In this document: positions 16,879-25,768 of the stretch, piece by piece | How the letters are laid out: every line of letters starts with the position of its first letter | Numbering within the stretch: the stretch's first letter is position 1 | Assembly (NCBI RefSeq): GCF_040448675.1 | Contig: NZ_CP159289.1 | Span: forward strand, 186,001 to 250,000 | Reading direction: 5' to 3' | DNA length: 64,000 nt | Source of the DNA: Dyadobacter sp. 676 | GTDB lineage: Bacteria; Bacteroidota; Bacteroidia; Cytophagales; Spirosomataceae | The notes under the pieces: model-generated | The model's database searches: none | Seen by the model: only the letters and a program-made list of their open reading frames with translations | What the model was told of the DNA's origin: nothing | Position numbers and translations under genes: made by a program

Positions 16879-17889
16879 ATGTCAAAGTCCAAGCTGGAAT
16901 ATATTTGGTTGGATGGCTACAAGCCGACCCAAAGTTTACGCAGCAAAACCAAAATTGAAAACAATTTTAGTGGAAAACTGGAAGATTGCGCAATGTGGTC
17001 GTTTGATGGCTCATCTACCGAGCAGGCTCCCGGCGGTTCTTCCGACTGTTTGCTGAAACCTGTTTACATTATTCCTGATCCGCAGCGTAAAAATGGCTAC
17101 CTGGTAATGTGCGAGGTATTGAACGCTGACGGAACCCCTCACGAATCAAACGGTCGTGCTACTATCGAAGACGACGATAACGACTTCTGGTTCGGATTTG
17201 AACAAGAATATTTCCTTTGGGACAATGAAACCAACAAACCACTGGGCTTCCCTGCAAACGGGTACCCAGCTCCGCAAGGACCATATTATTGCTCGGTAGG
17301 CGCGAAAAATGCTTTCGGTCGGGAGATCATCGAAGAGCACCTCGACGCTTGCCTCGATGCAGGCCTGAACGTTGAAGGTATCAACGCCGAGGTTGCAGCA
17401 GGACAGTGGGAATTCCAGATCTTCGCAAAAGGCGCGAAAGAAGCTGGCGACCAAATCTGGCTTGGCCGTTACCTCCTGGAAAGAATCGGCGAGAAATACG
17501 GCGTTTCCATCAACTGGCACTGCAAGCCGCTTGGCGCGCTCGACTGGAACGGCTCAGGTATGCACGCCAACTTCTCGAACTCTACTTTGAGAACTGCCGG
17601 AAGCAAAGAAACTTTCGATAAAATCTGCGAAGCATTCCGTCCTGTGGTGAAAGAGCACATCGAAGTTTACGGTGCCGACAACCACCTCCGTCTGACCGGA
17701 AAGCACGAAACTGCTTCTATCCACGATTTCAGCTACGGCGTTTCCGACCGCGGTGCTTCTATCCGTATCCCTGTTGTAGTTCCTGCAAAAGGATGGAGCG
17801 GATACCTCGAAGATCGTCGTCCGAACTCGGCTGCCGATCCTTACAAAGTGGCAGCTCGTATCATCAAGACTGTTAAATCTGCTATCTGA
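16879..17889 (+). CDS. glnII: Glutamine synthetase, type II (eukaryote-like)
   Basis: 336-residue glutamine synthetase of type II, which condenses ammonia and glutamate with ATP in the cytoplasm. The compact length, the start KLEYIWLDGY, MWSFDGSSTEQAPGGSSD, the metal-ligand region FGFEQEYFLWD and NGSGMHANFS, and the C-terminal DRGASIRIP and RRPNSAADPY are GSII hallmarks. GSII lacks the adenylylation site of type I enzymes. A strong terminator follows at 17912-17944. A GSIII gene lies convergently about 0.7 kb downstream, so the organism has two glutamine synthetase types side by side. Long AT-rich upstream region suggests dedicated transcriptional control. Confidence 0.95.
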   Translation: MSKSKLEYIWLDGYKPTQSLRSKTKIENNFSGKLEDCAMWSFDGSSTEQAPGGSSDCLLKPVYIIPDPQRKNGYLVMCEVLNADGTPHESNGRATIEDDDNDFWFGFEQEYFLWDNETNKPLGFPANGYPAPQGPYYCSVGAKNAFGREIIEEHLDACLDAGLNVEGINAEVAAGQWEFQIFAKGAKEAGDQIWLGRYLLERIGEKYGVSINWHCKPLGALDWNGSGMHANFSNSTLRTAGSKETFDKICEAFRPVVKEHIEVYGADNHLRLTGKHETASIHDFSYGVSDRGASIRIPVVVPAKGWSGYLEDRRPNSAADPYKVAARIIKTVKSAI

Positions 17890-17911
17890 TCCGCAGAACG
17901 ATATATTTTGC

Positions 17912-17944
17912 AAAACGACCACCCCGAAAAGGTGGTCGTTTTTG
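17912..17944 (+). terminator. Intrinsic terminator after GSII
   Basis: 10-bp stem AACGACCACC/GGTGGTCGTT, then TTTTTG. Confidence 0.85.
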
Positions 17945-18042
17945 TTGTCACGCCGAGCGAGCGACGGCGGCCGTTCGCACAGCGTGACAGTTAACTGAAA
18001 GTTTGCTCTATATGAAACAATCTCCCGTATTGTTTGCTATGA

Positions 18043-18594
18043 TCAATCTTCGTCCTCGCTGCCGGTAAACGAGTACAATGTAGGATCGAGCTGGACATTG
18101 CCAGATGTATAGGCTTTTACAAAATCGCTGATCACCTTGTCGTTGATCTCCGTTTTATTCAGGCCTACTTCCAAACCGATGCCGTATTCGAACTGATCGT
18201 CGATCTCGATATGTTCGCGAACGGTAATTTCCTCGCCATCCTCGATTTCCTCGATGAATTCGGTCAGCAGCAGTTCGGCTTCGTCTTCCTGCTCCTCGCT
18301 GATCTTGTAGTTTGCCGGGCGCTCGTCCGGCGACAAATAGCCCGGAATCTCCTTTTTCAAACGGTCCAGCGCTTCATCGTACACGAGCGTCGAATGATGC
18401 AGGCGCAATGTGTAAATCAATGCGTCGTAGATCACTTCCTGATTTTTGTAAGTGCCCACAAACTGCACATGCGCGTGCTCGTTGTTGTCGTCGTCTTCCT
18501 CGAACTCGTCCTCTACATAAATAAAGTTCGAGTTTTCGGCCTTGCATTCCGCCTTCAACTGCGCGATTTCTTCTGGATCAAATCCGGGATTCAT
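18043..18594 (-). CDS. Acidic conserved protein of unknown function
   Basis: 183 residues counting from the ATG at 18594 (MNPGFDPEEIAQ); a longer frame to 18621 would overlap the promoter box. Very acidic, with runs such as EDEFEEDDDNNEH near residue 27, EEQEDEAELL and a DED end. No signal peptide or membrane helix, so cytoplasmic. It lies 29 bases downstream of the GSIII stop with its own -7 box between the genes. I do not recognise a family; a role next to GSIII is only suggested by position. Confidence 0.75.
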   Translation of the reverse strand: MNPGFDPEEIAQLKAECKAENSNFIYVEDEFEEDDDNNEHAHVQFVGTYKNQEVIYDALIYTLRLHHSTLVYDEALDRLKKEIPGYLSPDERPANYKISEEQEDEAELLLTEFIEEIEDGEEITVREHIEIDDQFEYGIGLEVGLNKTEINDKVISDFVKAYTSGNVQLDPTLYSFTGSEDED

Positions 18595-18618
18595 GTTATT
18601 CGTTGTTTGTTTCAATTG

Positions 18619-18626
18619 CAAAACTA
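18619..18626 (-). promoter_or_regulatory. Putative -7 box for the acidic protein gene
   Basis: Minus-strand TAGTTTTG, 24 bases before the ATG at 18594 and overlapping the GSIII stop codon by three bases. Confidence 0.4.
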
Positions 18627-20810
18627 CTCCAAAAATAGCATTTCACGGTACTTCGCCAGCGGCCAATCCTCGTCGTCGATCAGCAATTCCAGCTTGTCGA
18701 CGTGGTAGCGGATCTCGTCGAAATAGCCTTTCACCTCCGAGCCATAACATTTCGCGCGCTCGAAGAGGTCTTCCAGATTGTTCGCTTTCTTACGGCTTTC
18801 GGTCATTTCGTGCACCAGCTTCTTGATCACCACCACGTGCGATGAAATGTCGCGGATGATTTCCTTGATCGGCCCGGCCTCTTCGAGCATCTCGAGGTCG
18901 GTCAGCGAGCGCGCGGTTTGTGCGAGTTTGAACTGGTATTTCACAACCGTCGATACAATATGGTTCAATGCCAGGTCGCCTATCACGCGCGATTCGATCT
19001 GCAATTTCTTCACATAATTTTCGAGCTCGATCTCGTAGCGCGCATGCAGCTCGCGTGCGCTCAGCACGCCTGTTCTTTCGAACACGGCAATGGTTTTGTC
19101 CGTTTTGTAGGCATACAATGCGTCGTAAGTTTCGCGGATATTGCTCAGGCCGCGTCTGGCGGCTTCCTCGATCCATTCTTCCGAGTAGCCGTTTCCTTCG
19201 AAAAGAATATTTTTGGATTCCAGGAAATAGCGTTTCAGTATCTCCACGGTCGCCACTTTCTTCTCTTCACCGGCTGCCAGGCGCTCGTCCATTTCTCGTT
19301 TGAAGTCGAGCAACTGGTTCGCTACGATCGTATTGAGAATGATCATCGGCGAAGCGCTGTTCTGCGAGCTTCCGACCGCGCGATACTCGAATTTGTTTCC
19401 TGTAAAACAGAACGGCGACGTGCGATTGCGGTCGGTATTGTCCCGTTGAAGGTTGGGAATGCGGGTAATACCCAGCTTATAATAGAAATTCTCCCCTTTT
19501 TCGAGCGTAATTTCCCCTTTATTGACCAGCTCTTCGAGCATCGACGTCAGGTCGCCGCCAAGAAATACCGACACGATGGACGGCGGCGCCTCGTTGGCAC
19601 CCAGGCGGTGCTCGTTGCCAGCCGACGAAATGGATGCCCGCAACAAGTCGGCATGATCGTGCACGGCTTTGACGACGTTCATCAGGAAAGTCAGAAAGCG
19701 CAGGTTTTCCTTGGGTTTCGAGGTCGGTGCGAGCAGGTTAATACCGGTGTCTGTCGACAGCGACCAGTTGTTGTGTTTGCCGCTCCCGTTAATGCCGGCA
19801 AATGGTTTTTCATGAAACAGCACCTGAAAATTATGGCGGTCGCCTACTTTTTGCATCAAATCCATCAGCAATGCATTGTGATCGATGGCAAGGTTAACCT
19901 CCTCAAAAGTCGGCGCGCATTCGAACTGCCCCGGGGCTACCTCGTTATGTCGCGTTCTCACCGGGATACCCAGTTTCAATGCTTCGAACTCGAAATCCAC
20001 CATAAATGCATTCACGCGCGGCGAAATGGAACCGAAGTAATGATCGTCTAGCTGCTGGCCCCGGGCGGGGTTATGGCCAAAAACAGTCCGGCCCGACATC
20101 AGTAAATCGGGGCGGGCGTAGTATAATGCCTTGTCAACCAGAAAATATTCCTGCTCGATACCCAATGTAGGCGTTACTTTCGAAACGTCGCGGTTGAAAA
20201 ACTGGCAAACGCCAGTAGCCGCCTTGTCCAGCATCACCAGCGACCGCAGGAGCGGCGCTTTGTAATCGAGCGCTTCCCCGTTATAGGAAATGAATACCGA
20301 AGGAATGCATAATGTCTTTCCGCCCGCGCCATTATCCATCAGAAATGCCGGCGAGCTCGGGTCCCAGCCGGTATAACCCCGCGCCTCGAATGTCGCGCGC
20401 AGGCCACCGCTCGGGAAGGACGACGCGTCGGGTTCCTGCTGTACCAGCGCACTGCCTTTGAATTTCTCGACTGCCTTGCCGTCGATGGTGAGGTCGAAGA
20501 ACGAGTCGTGTTTTTCGGCCGTCGTTCCGGTTAATGGCTGAAACCAGTGGGTATAGTGCGTAGCGCCTTTGGAAATGGCCCACGATTTCATCGCGGCGGC
20601 TACCTCTTCGGCCACCTCGCGGTCTATCGTCGAACCGGAGCGGATCGCGTTGGAGATTTTGGTATAGGCCTCTGCCGAAAGCAGGGTCTTCATCACATCA
20701 TCACTGAATGTATTGCTACCGTAAAGGTCGGCTACTTTTTCTGTGGGAGGGGTCAAAACAGGCAAGACGCGACCTTGCGCGATCTCAAAAGCTTTGGAAC
20801 GAAACGTCAT
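18624..20810 (-). CDS. glnN: Glutamine synthetase, type III
   Basis: 728-residue type III glutamine synthetase, the large form typical of Bacteroidetes and cyanobacteria. Visible motifs are THYTHWFQPLTG near residue 83, PTLGIEQEYFLVD, NEVAPGQFECAP, LFHEKPFAGINGSGKHNNWS, SSAGNEHRLGANEAPPSI and NRTSPFCFTGNKFEYRAVGS. A long helical C-terminal part follows. It makes glutamine from ammonia and glutamate in the cytoplasm. A good promoter lies upstream at 20839-20867. With GSII, Amt and a porin within 10 kb it forms part of an ammonium-assimilation region. Confidence 0.96.
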   Translation of the reverse strand: MTFRSKAFEIAQGRVLPVLTPPTEKVADLYGSNTFSDDVMKTLLSAEAYTKISNAIRSGSTIDREVAEEVAAAMKSWAISKGATHYTHWFQPLTGTTAEKHDSFFDLTIDGKAVEKFKGSALVQQEPDASSFPSGGLRATFEARGYTGWDPSSPAFLMDNGAGGKTLCIPSVFISYNGEALDYKAPLLRSLVMLDKAATGVCQFFNRDVSKVTPTLGIEQEYFLVDKALYYARPDLLMSGRTVFGHNPARGQQLDDHYFGSISPRVNAFMVDFEFEALKLGIPVRTRHNEVAPGQFECAPTFEEVNLAIDHNALLMDLMQKVGDRHNFQVLFHEKPFAGINGSGKHNNWSLSTDTGINLLAPTSKPKENLRFLTFLMNVVKAVHDHADLLRASISSAGNEHRLGANEAPPSIVSVFLGGDLTSMLEELVNKGEITLEKGENFYYKLGITRIPNLQRDNTDRNRTSPFCFTGNKFEYRAVGSSQNSASPMIILNTIVANQLLDFKREMDERLAAGEEKKVATVEILKRYFLESKNILFEGNGYSEEWIEEAARRGLSNIRETYDALYAYKTDKTIAVFERTGVLSARELHARYEIELENYVKKLQIESRVIGDLALNHIVSTVVKYQFKLAQTARSLTDLEMLEEAGPIKEIIRDISSHVVVIKKLVHEMTESRKKANNLEDLFERAKCYGSEVKGYFDEIRYHVDKLELLIDDEDWPLAKYREMLFLE

Positions 20811-20838
20811 GTATTTATTGATTTATATTAATTCTCCC

Positions 20839-20867
20839 CAAAATTATCTATTTACCGATATGAACAA
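20839..20867 (-). promoter_or_regulatory. Bacteroidetes-type promoter for GSIII
   Basis: Minus strand: TTG (20865-20867), 18-base spacer, TAATTTTG (20839-20846), 28 bases before the GSIII ATG. It fits the TTG-N17-23-TAnnTTTG consensus. Confidence 0.6.
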
Positions 20868-20958
20868 TAATTCGCTTATACATTTTCATAATAGGTGTCC
20901 AACGGTTGCCACAGGTTAGCGCATTTTTAAGAACTTTGCAAATTGTTTACAGACACCA

Positions 20959-22795
20959 ATGCGTAAAAGACTTGAATTTATTGCCTTGTACGGGCTGGCC
21001 TGGGTCGTAATTTTCCAGTTTTTCCGGGTTATCTTTCTGGCATACCATTATAAGAAGGCGCTCGAACTGCCCTCATCCCTCTGGGTTGCGAGCGCGGGCC
21101 ACGGCTTGCCGATGGACATTTCGTTCGCCGCTTATATCCTCGCGATCCCTGCATTGCTAATGATGTTCACAGGCCTGCGCTGGAACTGGTACACGAAGAC
21201 ATTGTCGGTTTACACCGTCATCATCGTATCCCTGATCACGCTTCTGACGGTCGTCGACCTCGAACTGTTCCGGGCCTGGGGTTTCCGCATTGACGCTACT
21301 TCGCTGCTTTACCTCGAAACGCCTGCGGAGGCCATGGCTTCGATGGGCGCGGCGCCTGTTTTTCCGCTCATATTGCTGCTGGCAGCACTGATCTTCCTCG
21401 TTAACAGTATTTTACAGACCATTATCCGGCGCGTCGCGGGTTCCTTCCGGCGATCTCCGCTGGTGTATACCATACCGGCATTCCTCATTATTGCGGGCAG
21501 TCTTATCATTCCCATTCGCGGCGGCTTTCAACTTGCACCCATGAACGAGAGCGCTGTATTTTTCAGCGACAAGAGTTTTGCCAATTACGCGGCTGTGAAT
21601 GTACCCTGGAATTTTATGCGTTCGGTTCTGAATCAGGGGTATTCCAATGAAAACCCGTTCAAATACTCGGATGATATCAAAGCTAACCGGACCGTGGCGG
21701 ACCTGTACCGTGCCGGGGGCCCCACGCGACAGGTTATCAACACGGTTGGCAAAAAGAATGTGCTGATCATTATTTGGGAAAGTTTCACAGCCAAGGCCGT
21801 CGGGACGCTGGGGGGGATTAAAGGGGGTCACCCCGCAGTTCGACCGGATTTCAAAAGAGGGGCTGCTCTTTACCAATATATATGCGAGCGGCAACCGCAG
21901 CGATAAAGGTATGGTGGCCATTTTGAGCGGTTACCCGGCGCAGCCAACCACTTCCATTATTAAAATACCAAAGAAAACCGCCTCGCTGCCTTCGTTACCG
22001 ACGATTTTCAAAGAACACGGCTGGCAAACTTCCTTCTATTACGGAGGCGAAACCGAGTTCGCTAATATGAAATCTTACTTCCTTCAACAGGGTTTCGACC
22101 GGATCGTCGATAAAAACGAGTTCGATTCCAAAGACATGAACTCCAAATGGGGCGCGCACGACCACATAGTTTTTAACAGGCTGATGCGCGATCTCGACCG
22201 GGCGAAACAGCCATTTTTCTCGACAATGTTCACTTTAAGCAGCCACGAGCCATTCGAGGTACCGACCAAAACCGTGATAGAAGGCCGCGATCCCGAGCAT
22301 TTGTTCCTGAACGCATTACATTATACCGACGAATCTCTCGGAACATTCCTGAGTGAGGCAAAAACCAAACCGTGGTGGAAAAACACGCTCGTGATCGTCA
22401 TCGCAGACCACGGCCATCCATTACCGGAAACGCGGAAAGACAAGCCTTCGGAGTTCTATATCCCGATGCTGTGGCTCGGAGGCGCGCTCACGGCCGCGCC
22501 TGCACGCGTGGATACGCTCGCGTCACAAACCGACCTTGCCGCCACGCTTTTAAACCAAATGCATTTGCCTTCCGGAACTTTTGCGTGGAGTAACGACATT
22601 TTCAGGAAAGGCCGCCACGATTTTGCCTATTTCGCATTCAACAATGGCCTGGGCTGGATGCGTCCCGACGGCTTCCTCGTGCGGGACAACATCGGAGGCA
22701 ATATCACCGAGAAAAACGGCGCTTTACCGCAGCGGGAAGAAGAACTTGGCAAGGCTTACCTGCAATCTTCTTTCGGAGATTATTTAAAGCGTTGA
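20959..22795 (+). CDS. LTA-synthase-like sulfatase family membrane protein, with a +1 frameshift
   Basis: Inner-membrane protein with an N-terminal set of membrane helices (about residues 5-200) and a C-terminal alkaline-phosphatase/sulfatase domain facing the periplasm, as in lipoteichoic-acid-synthase-like phosphoglycerol transferases. NVLIIIWESFTAKAVGTLGG holds the metal/nucleophile site; later TMFTLSSHEPFEVP and VIVIADHGHPLP carry metal ligands. The frame breaks near 21810-21827, in G7 or G5. Removing one G gives GVTPQFD and continuity to ILSGYPAQPTTS, total 611 residues. Gram-negative members transfer phosphoglycerol or phosphoethanolamine to glycans or lipids; the substrate here is unknown. 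Confidence 0.88.
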
Positions 22796-22806
22796 TAATA
22801 AAGGTG

Positions 22807-22814
22807 TAATTTTG
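22807..22814 (+). promoter_or_regulatory. Putative -7 box for mtaB
   Basis: TAATTTTG, 17 bases before the mtaB ATG. Confidence 0.4.
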
Positions 22815-22831
22815 CAGGATATTCAAAAACA

Positions 22832-24160
22832 ATGAAAAAAGTCGCTTTTTATACATTAGGGTGCAAATTGAATTACTCCGAAAGCTCCTCGATCGGACGG
22901 ATGTTCGAGGATAAGGGCTATACCAAAGTGGAATTCAACGAAAACCCGGATATTTTTATCATCAACACCTGCTCCGTCACCGAGAACGCGGACAAAAAGT
23001 GTCGCAAGATCGTACGTGAGGCCCAGAAAATCAATGCGGACGGCTATGTGGCGATCATCGGCTGCTATGCGCAGCTGAAACCGAAAGAAATTTCCGAAAT
23101 CCCCGGTGTGGACGCCGTTTTGGGCGCTGCAGAGAAATTCCGGTTGGTGGAACTGATCGATACATTCGAAAAAGCGCCGTCGGGCCAGCCGGCACAGGTA
23201 ATCGCTTCCACGATCGACAATGCCGTCGAGTACCACACCTCCTACTCGCTCAACGACCGCACGCGCACGTTCCTGAAAGTGCAGGACGGCTGCGACTATC
23301 CTTGCGCGTATTGCACGATCCCGCTCGCACGCGGCAGGAGCCGTTCGGACAGCATTGAAAACATCGTAAAGGCAGCCCACGACATTGCCGCCCGCGATGT
23401 GAAGGAAATTGTGCTCACCGGTGTGAATATCGGTGATTTCGGTCTGCATAACGGCGTTCGGGAAGAAACGTTCATCGACCTGATCAAGGCATTGGACGAA
23501 GTGGAAGGCATTGAACGGTTCCGTATTTCGTCCATCGAGCCCAACCTGCTCACCGACGAAATCATCGAATTCGTGGCGCATTCCAAACGTTTTGCCCCGC
23601 ATTTTCATATTCCGTTACAATCAGGTTCCAATAAAGTCCTGGGGCTGATGAAGCGTCGCTACAAGCGGGAACTGTATGCCGAGCGTGTGGCGAAAATCAA
23701 ATCGCTCATGCCGGATTGCTGTATTGGCGTGGACGTGATCGTGGGCCATCCTGGCGAAACGAAGGAGCTTTTTGAAGAAACGTACCGCTTCCTGAACGAA
23801 CTGGACATTTCCTATTTGCACGTATTTACCTATTCCGAGCGCGAGAATACAGCGGCATTGGCCATTCGCCCCATCGTTAACAAGGGCGAACGTGCCGAAC
23901 GATCGAAGATGCTGCATATTCTTTCCGATAAAAAGAAACGTTTCTTCTATGAAAGCCAGATCGGCAAGGAAGGGAAAGTGTTGTTCGAAGACGAGGTCCA
24001 AAACGGGCAAATGCTCGGCTTTACGGGCAACTACGTGCGAGTTGCCGTCAAATACGACCCACTGCTGATCAATGAAACCAAGGACGTGCGTTACCACCAC
24101 ATCAACGCCGAAGGCTTGATGGAAGTGACTGAGGTGCAGGAAGAGATTTTGGTGCATTAG
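22832..24160 (+). CDS. mtaB: tRNA t6A37 methylthiotransferase MtaB
   Basis: 442-residue radical-SAM enzyme that adds a methylthio group to t6A at position 37 of ANN-decoding tRNAs (ms2t6A). Three domains are visible: the UPF0004 domain (FYTLGCKLNYSES, NTCSVTENADKKCRK, AIIGCYAQLKP, providing three cysteines for one cluster), the radical SAM core with CDYPCAYCTIP and GRSRS, and the C-terminal TRAM-like region. The TLGCKLNYSES start and NTCSVTENADKK separate MtaB from MiaB and RimO. It is preceded by its own -7 box, so it is likely monocistronic. Confidence 0.93.
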   Translation: MKKVAFYTLGCKLNYSESSSIGRMFEDKGYTKVEFNENPDIFIINTCSVTENADKKCRKIVREAQKINADGYVAIIGCYAQLKPKEISEIPGVDAVLGAAEKFRLVELIDTFEKAPSGQPAQVIASTIDNAVEYHTSYSLNDRTRTFLKVQDGCDYPCAYCTIPLARGRSRSDSIENIVKAAHDIAARDVKEIVLTGVNIGDFGLHNGVREETFIDLIKALDEVEGIERFRISSIEPNLLTDEIIEFVAHSKRFAPHFHIPLQSGSNKVLGLMKRRYKRELYAERVAKIKSLMPDCCIGVDVIVGHPGETKELFEETYRFLNELDISYLHVFTYSERENTAALAIRPIVNKGERAERSKMLHILSDKKKRFFYESQIGKEGKVLFEDEVQNGQMLGFTGNYVRVAVKYDPLLINETKDVRYHHINAEGLMEVTEVQEEILVH

Positions 24161-24221
24161 AGAATAGAAGCTGGCTTTGGGAATCAATTCAATCTAGCTC
24201 TAATAATCAATCTAATCTAGT

Positions 24222-24289
24222 ACCGTCGACTTAAGTCGACGGCAGGGAACAAAAAAAATTTAAATCCCCGGGTTTTAACCCGGGGATTT
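24222..24289. repeat. Two adjacent perfect palindromes (REP-like)
   Basis: CCGTCGACTTAAGTCGACGG (24222-24241) is a perfect 20-base palindrome. After a short A-rich spacer a second near-perfect one runs 24262-24289 (AAATCCCCGGGTT.../...AACCCGGGGATTT). They lie between mtaB and amt in the 3' intergenic space. They could be bidirectional terminators or REP-like mobile palindromes. Confidence 0.8.
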
Positions 24290-24331
24290 AAAGAGAAAGG
24301 GATCTGGAAATTTTTAAAATCCGGAAAACAA

Positions 24332-24360
24332 GAAAGCCCGGCTAAATTGGCCGGGCTTTC
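24332..24360 (-). terminator. Hairpin terminator between mtaB and amt
   Basis: 10-bp stem GAAAGCCCGG/CCGGGCTTTC with a 9-base loop, 22 bases after the amt stop. T-rich tracts follow on both strands but are interrupted. Confidence 0.6.
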
Positions 24361-24382
24361 GGTTTATTCAGGTTAGTTTAGA

Positions 24383-25702
24383 TTAAGCTTCTACAAGAAA
24401 TTCGTCGTGCTGGCTGATATCCAGACCGGCCTTTTCGTCTTGCTCAGACACGCGGAGCGGCAGGATCAGGTCGGTGATTTTCAATAGCAGGAACGAGCCT
24501 CCGAATGCGAACACCGATACGCCTACGAGGGCAATTACGTGGTTGATGAACAGCTTGGTTTCGCCGAATGCAAGGCCCTGGTCAACTACCAGCGAGTTAA
24601 CACCGCTTGTTGCAAAGATACCGGTCATCAGCATACCTACCATACCGCCAACGCCGTGGCATGGAAATACGTCCAGGGTATCATCCAAAGTTGAACGGGT
24701 ACGCAGGTGAGCGATGTAGTTGGAAATGATCGCAGCCACTGTACCGATAAACAGGGACGCAGGGACGGTTACAAAACCGGCGGCCGGTGTGATGGCAACC
24801 AAACCTACAACCGCACCGATACAGAAACCGAGCGCAGACACTTTCTTACCTTTCGCAGCATCGAAAAGAACCCAGGCCAAACCGGCGGCACCCGCAGCGG
24901 TGTTGGTAGTAGCGAACGCTGAAACCGCCAGTGGAGAAGCCGTCAGGGCAGAACCGGCATTGAAACCGAACCATCCAAACCAAAGCAAACCAGTTCCCAA
25001 CAATACGAATGGAATGTTCGCAGGAGGAAGTACGTGGTCTTCCAGGAGCGACTTGCGACGTTTCAGGTACAAAGCGCCTGCCAATGCAGCCCAGCCGGCC
25101 GACATGTGAACCACGGTTCCACCGGCAAAGTCAAGCACACCCATTTTGAAGAGCAGGCCGTCTGCATGCCATGTCATGTGGGCAAGCGGCGAGTAGATGA
25201 AAACACAGAACAGGATAATGAAAAGAACGTAAGAGCGGAAGTTGATACGCTCAGCCATCGAGCCAGTGACAAGCGCCGGAGTGATTACCGCGAATTTCAA
25301 CTGGAACATCGCAAACAATGCGAAAGGAATGGTTCCCCAGATCGGGCCGTCCAGTACGCCTTTGAACATGAAGTGCGTACTAGGGTTACCGACGAAGCCG
25401 CCAATGTCCTCACCGAATGCGAGACTGAAACCGAAAACTACCCAGATCACACTGATCACACCCATTGCGATAAAGCTCTGAAGCATGGTGGAAATGACGT
25501 TTTTGGTGTTGACCATTCCTCCGTAGAAGTACGCCAGACCCGGGGTCATGAGCAATACCAGCGCGGCTGATACGAGCATCCACGCAGTGTCGCCTGAATT
25601 GATGCCTTCCGTCGCAATCTGCGTCGGAACATTGGGGACGAAGGCACCGAGGATGCTGATTACCAGGAGGATAATCAGTGGGATAAAATTACGTTTTTCC
25701 AT
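24383..25702 (-). CDS. amt: Ammonium transporter (Amt)
   Basis: 439-residue inner-membrane ammonium channel. It has the expected helices, an N-terminal hydrophobic segment (FIPLIILLVISILGAFVP), GDTAWMLVSAALVLLMTPGLAYFYGG, the pore histidine region DFAGGTVVHMSAGWAAL and the later CHGVGGMVGMLMTGIF, all standard for Amt/MEP/Rh. The cytoplasmic tail is short (SEQDEKAGLDISQHDEF). No glnK/PII gene is next to it in this window, unlike many Amt loci. A porin gene lies 66 bases upstream on the same strand, so the two may be co-transcribed. Confidence 0.95.
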   Translation of the reverse strand: MEKRNFIPLIILLVISILGAFVPNVPTQIATEGINSGDTAWMLVSAALVLLMTPGLAYFYGGMVNTKNVISTMLQSFIAMGVISVIWVVFGFSLAFGEDIGGFVGNPSTHFMFKGVLDGPIWGTIPFALFAMFQLKFAVITPALVTGSMAERINFRSYVLFIILFCVFIYSPLAHMTWHADGLLFKMGVLDFAGGTVVHMSAGWAALAGALYLKRRKSLLEDHVLPPANIPFVLLGTGLLWFGWFGFNAGSALTASPLAVSAFATTNTAAGAAGLAWVLFDAAKGKKVSALGFCIGAVVGLVAITPAAGFVTVPASLFIGTVAAIISNYIAHLRTRSTLDDTLDVFPCHGVGGMVGMLMTGIFATSGVNSLVVDQGLAFGETKLFINHVIALVGVSVFAFGGSFLLLKITDLILPLRVSEQDEKAGLDISQHDEFLVEA

Positions 25703-25768
25703 TGTAGTAAATAATTATTGTTGTATTAGATTAAGAAGGTATTCGTGTGAAATGCTATGGGTTGAATT

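Noticed and set aside
18918..20051. 377-residue plus-strand open frame inside GSIII
   Set aside because: Antisense shadow of an unambiguous glutamine synthetase III gene.
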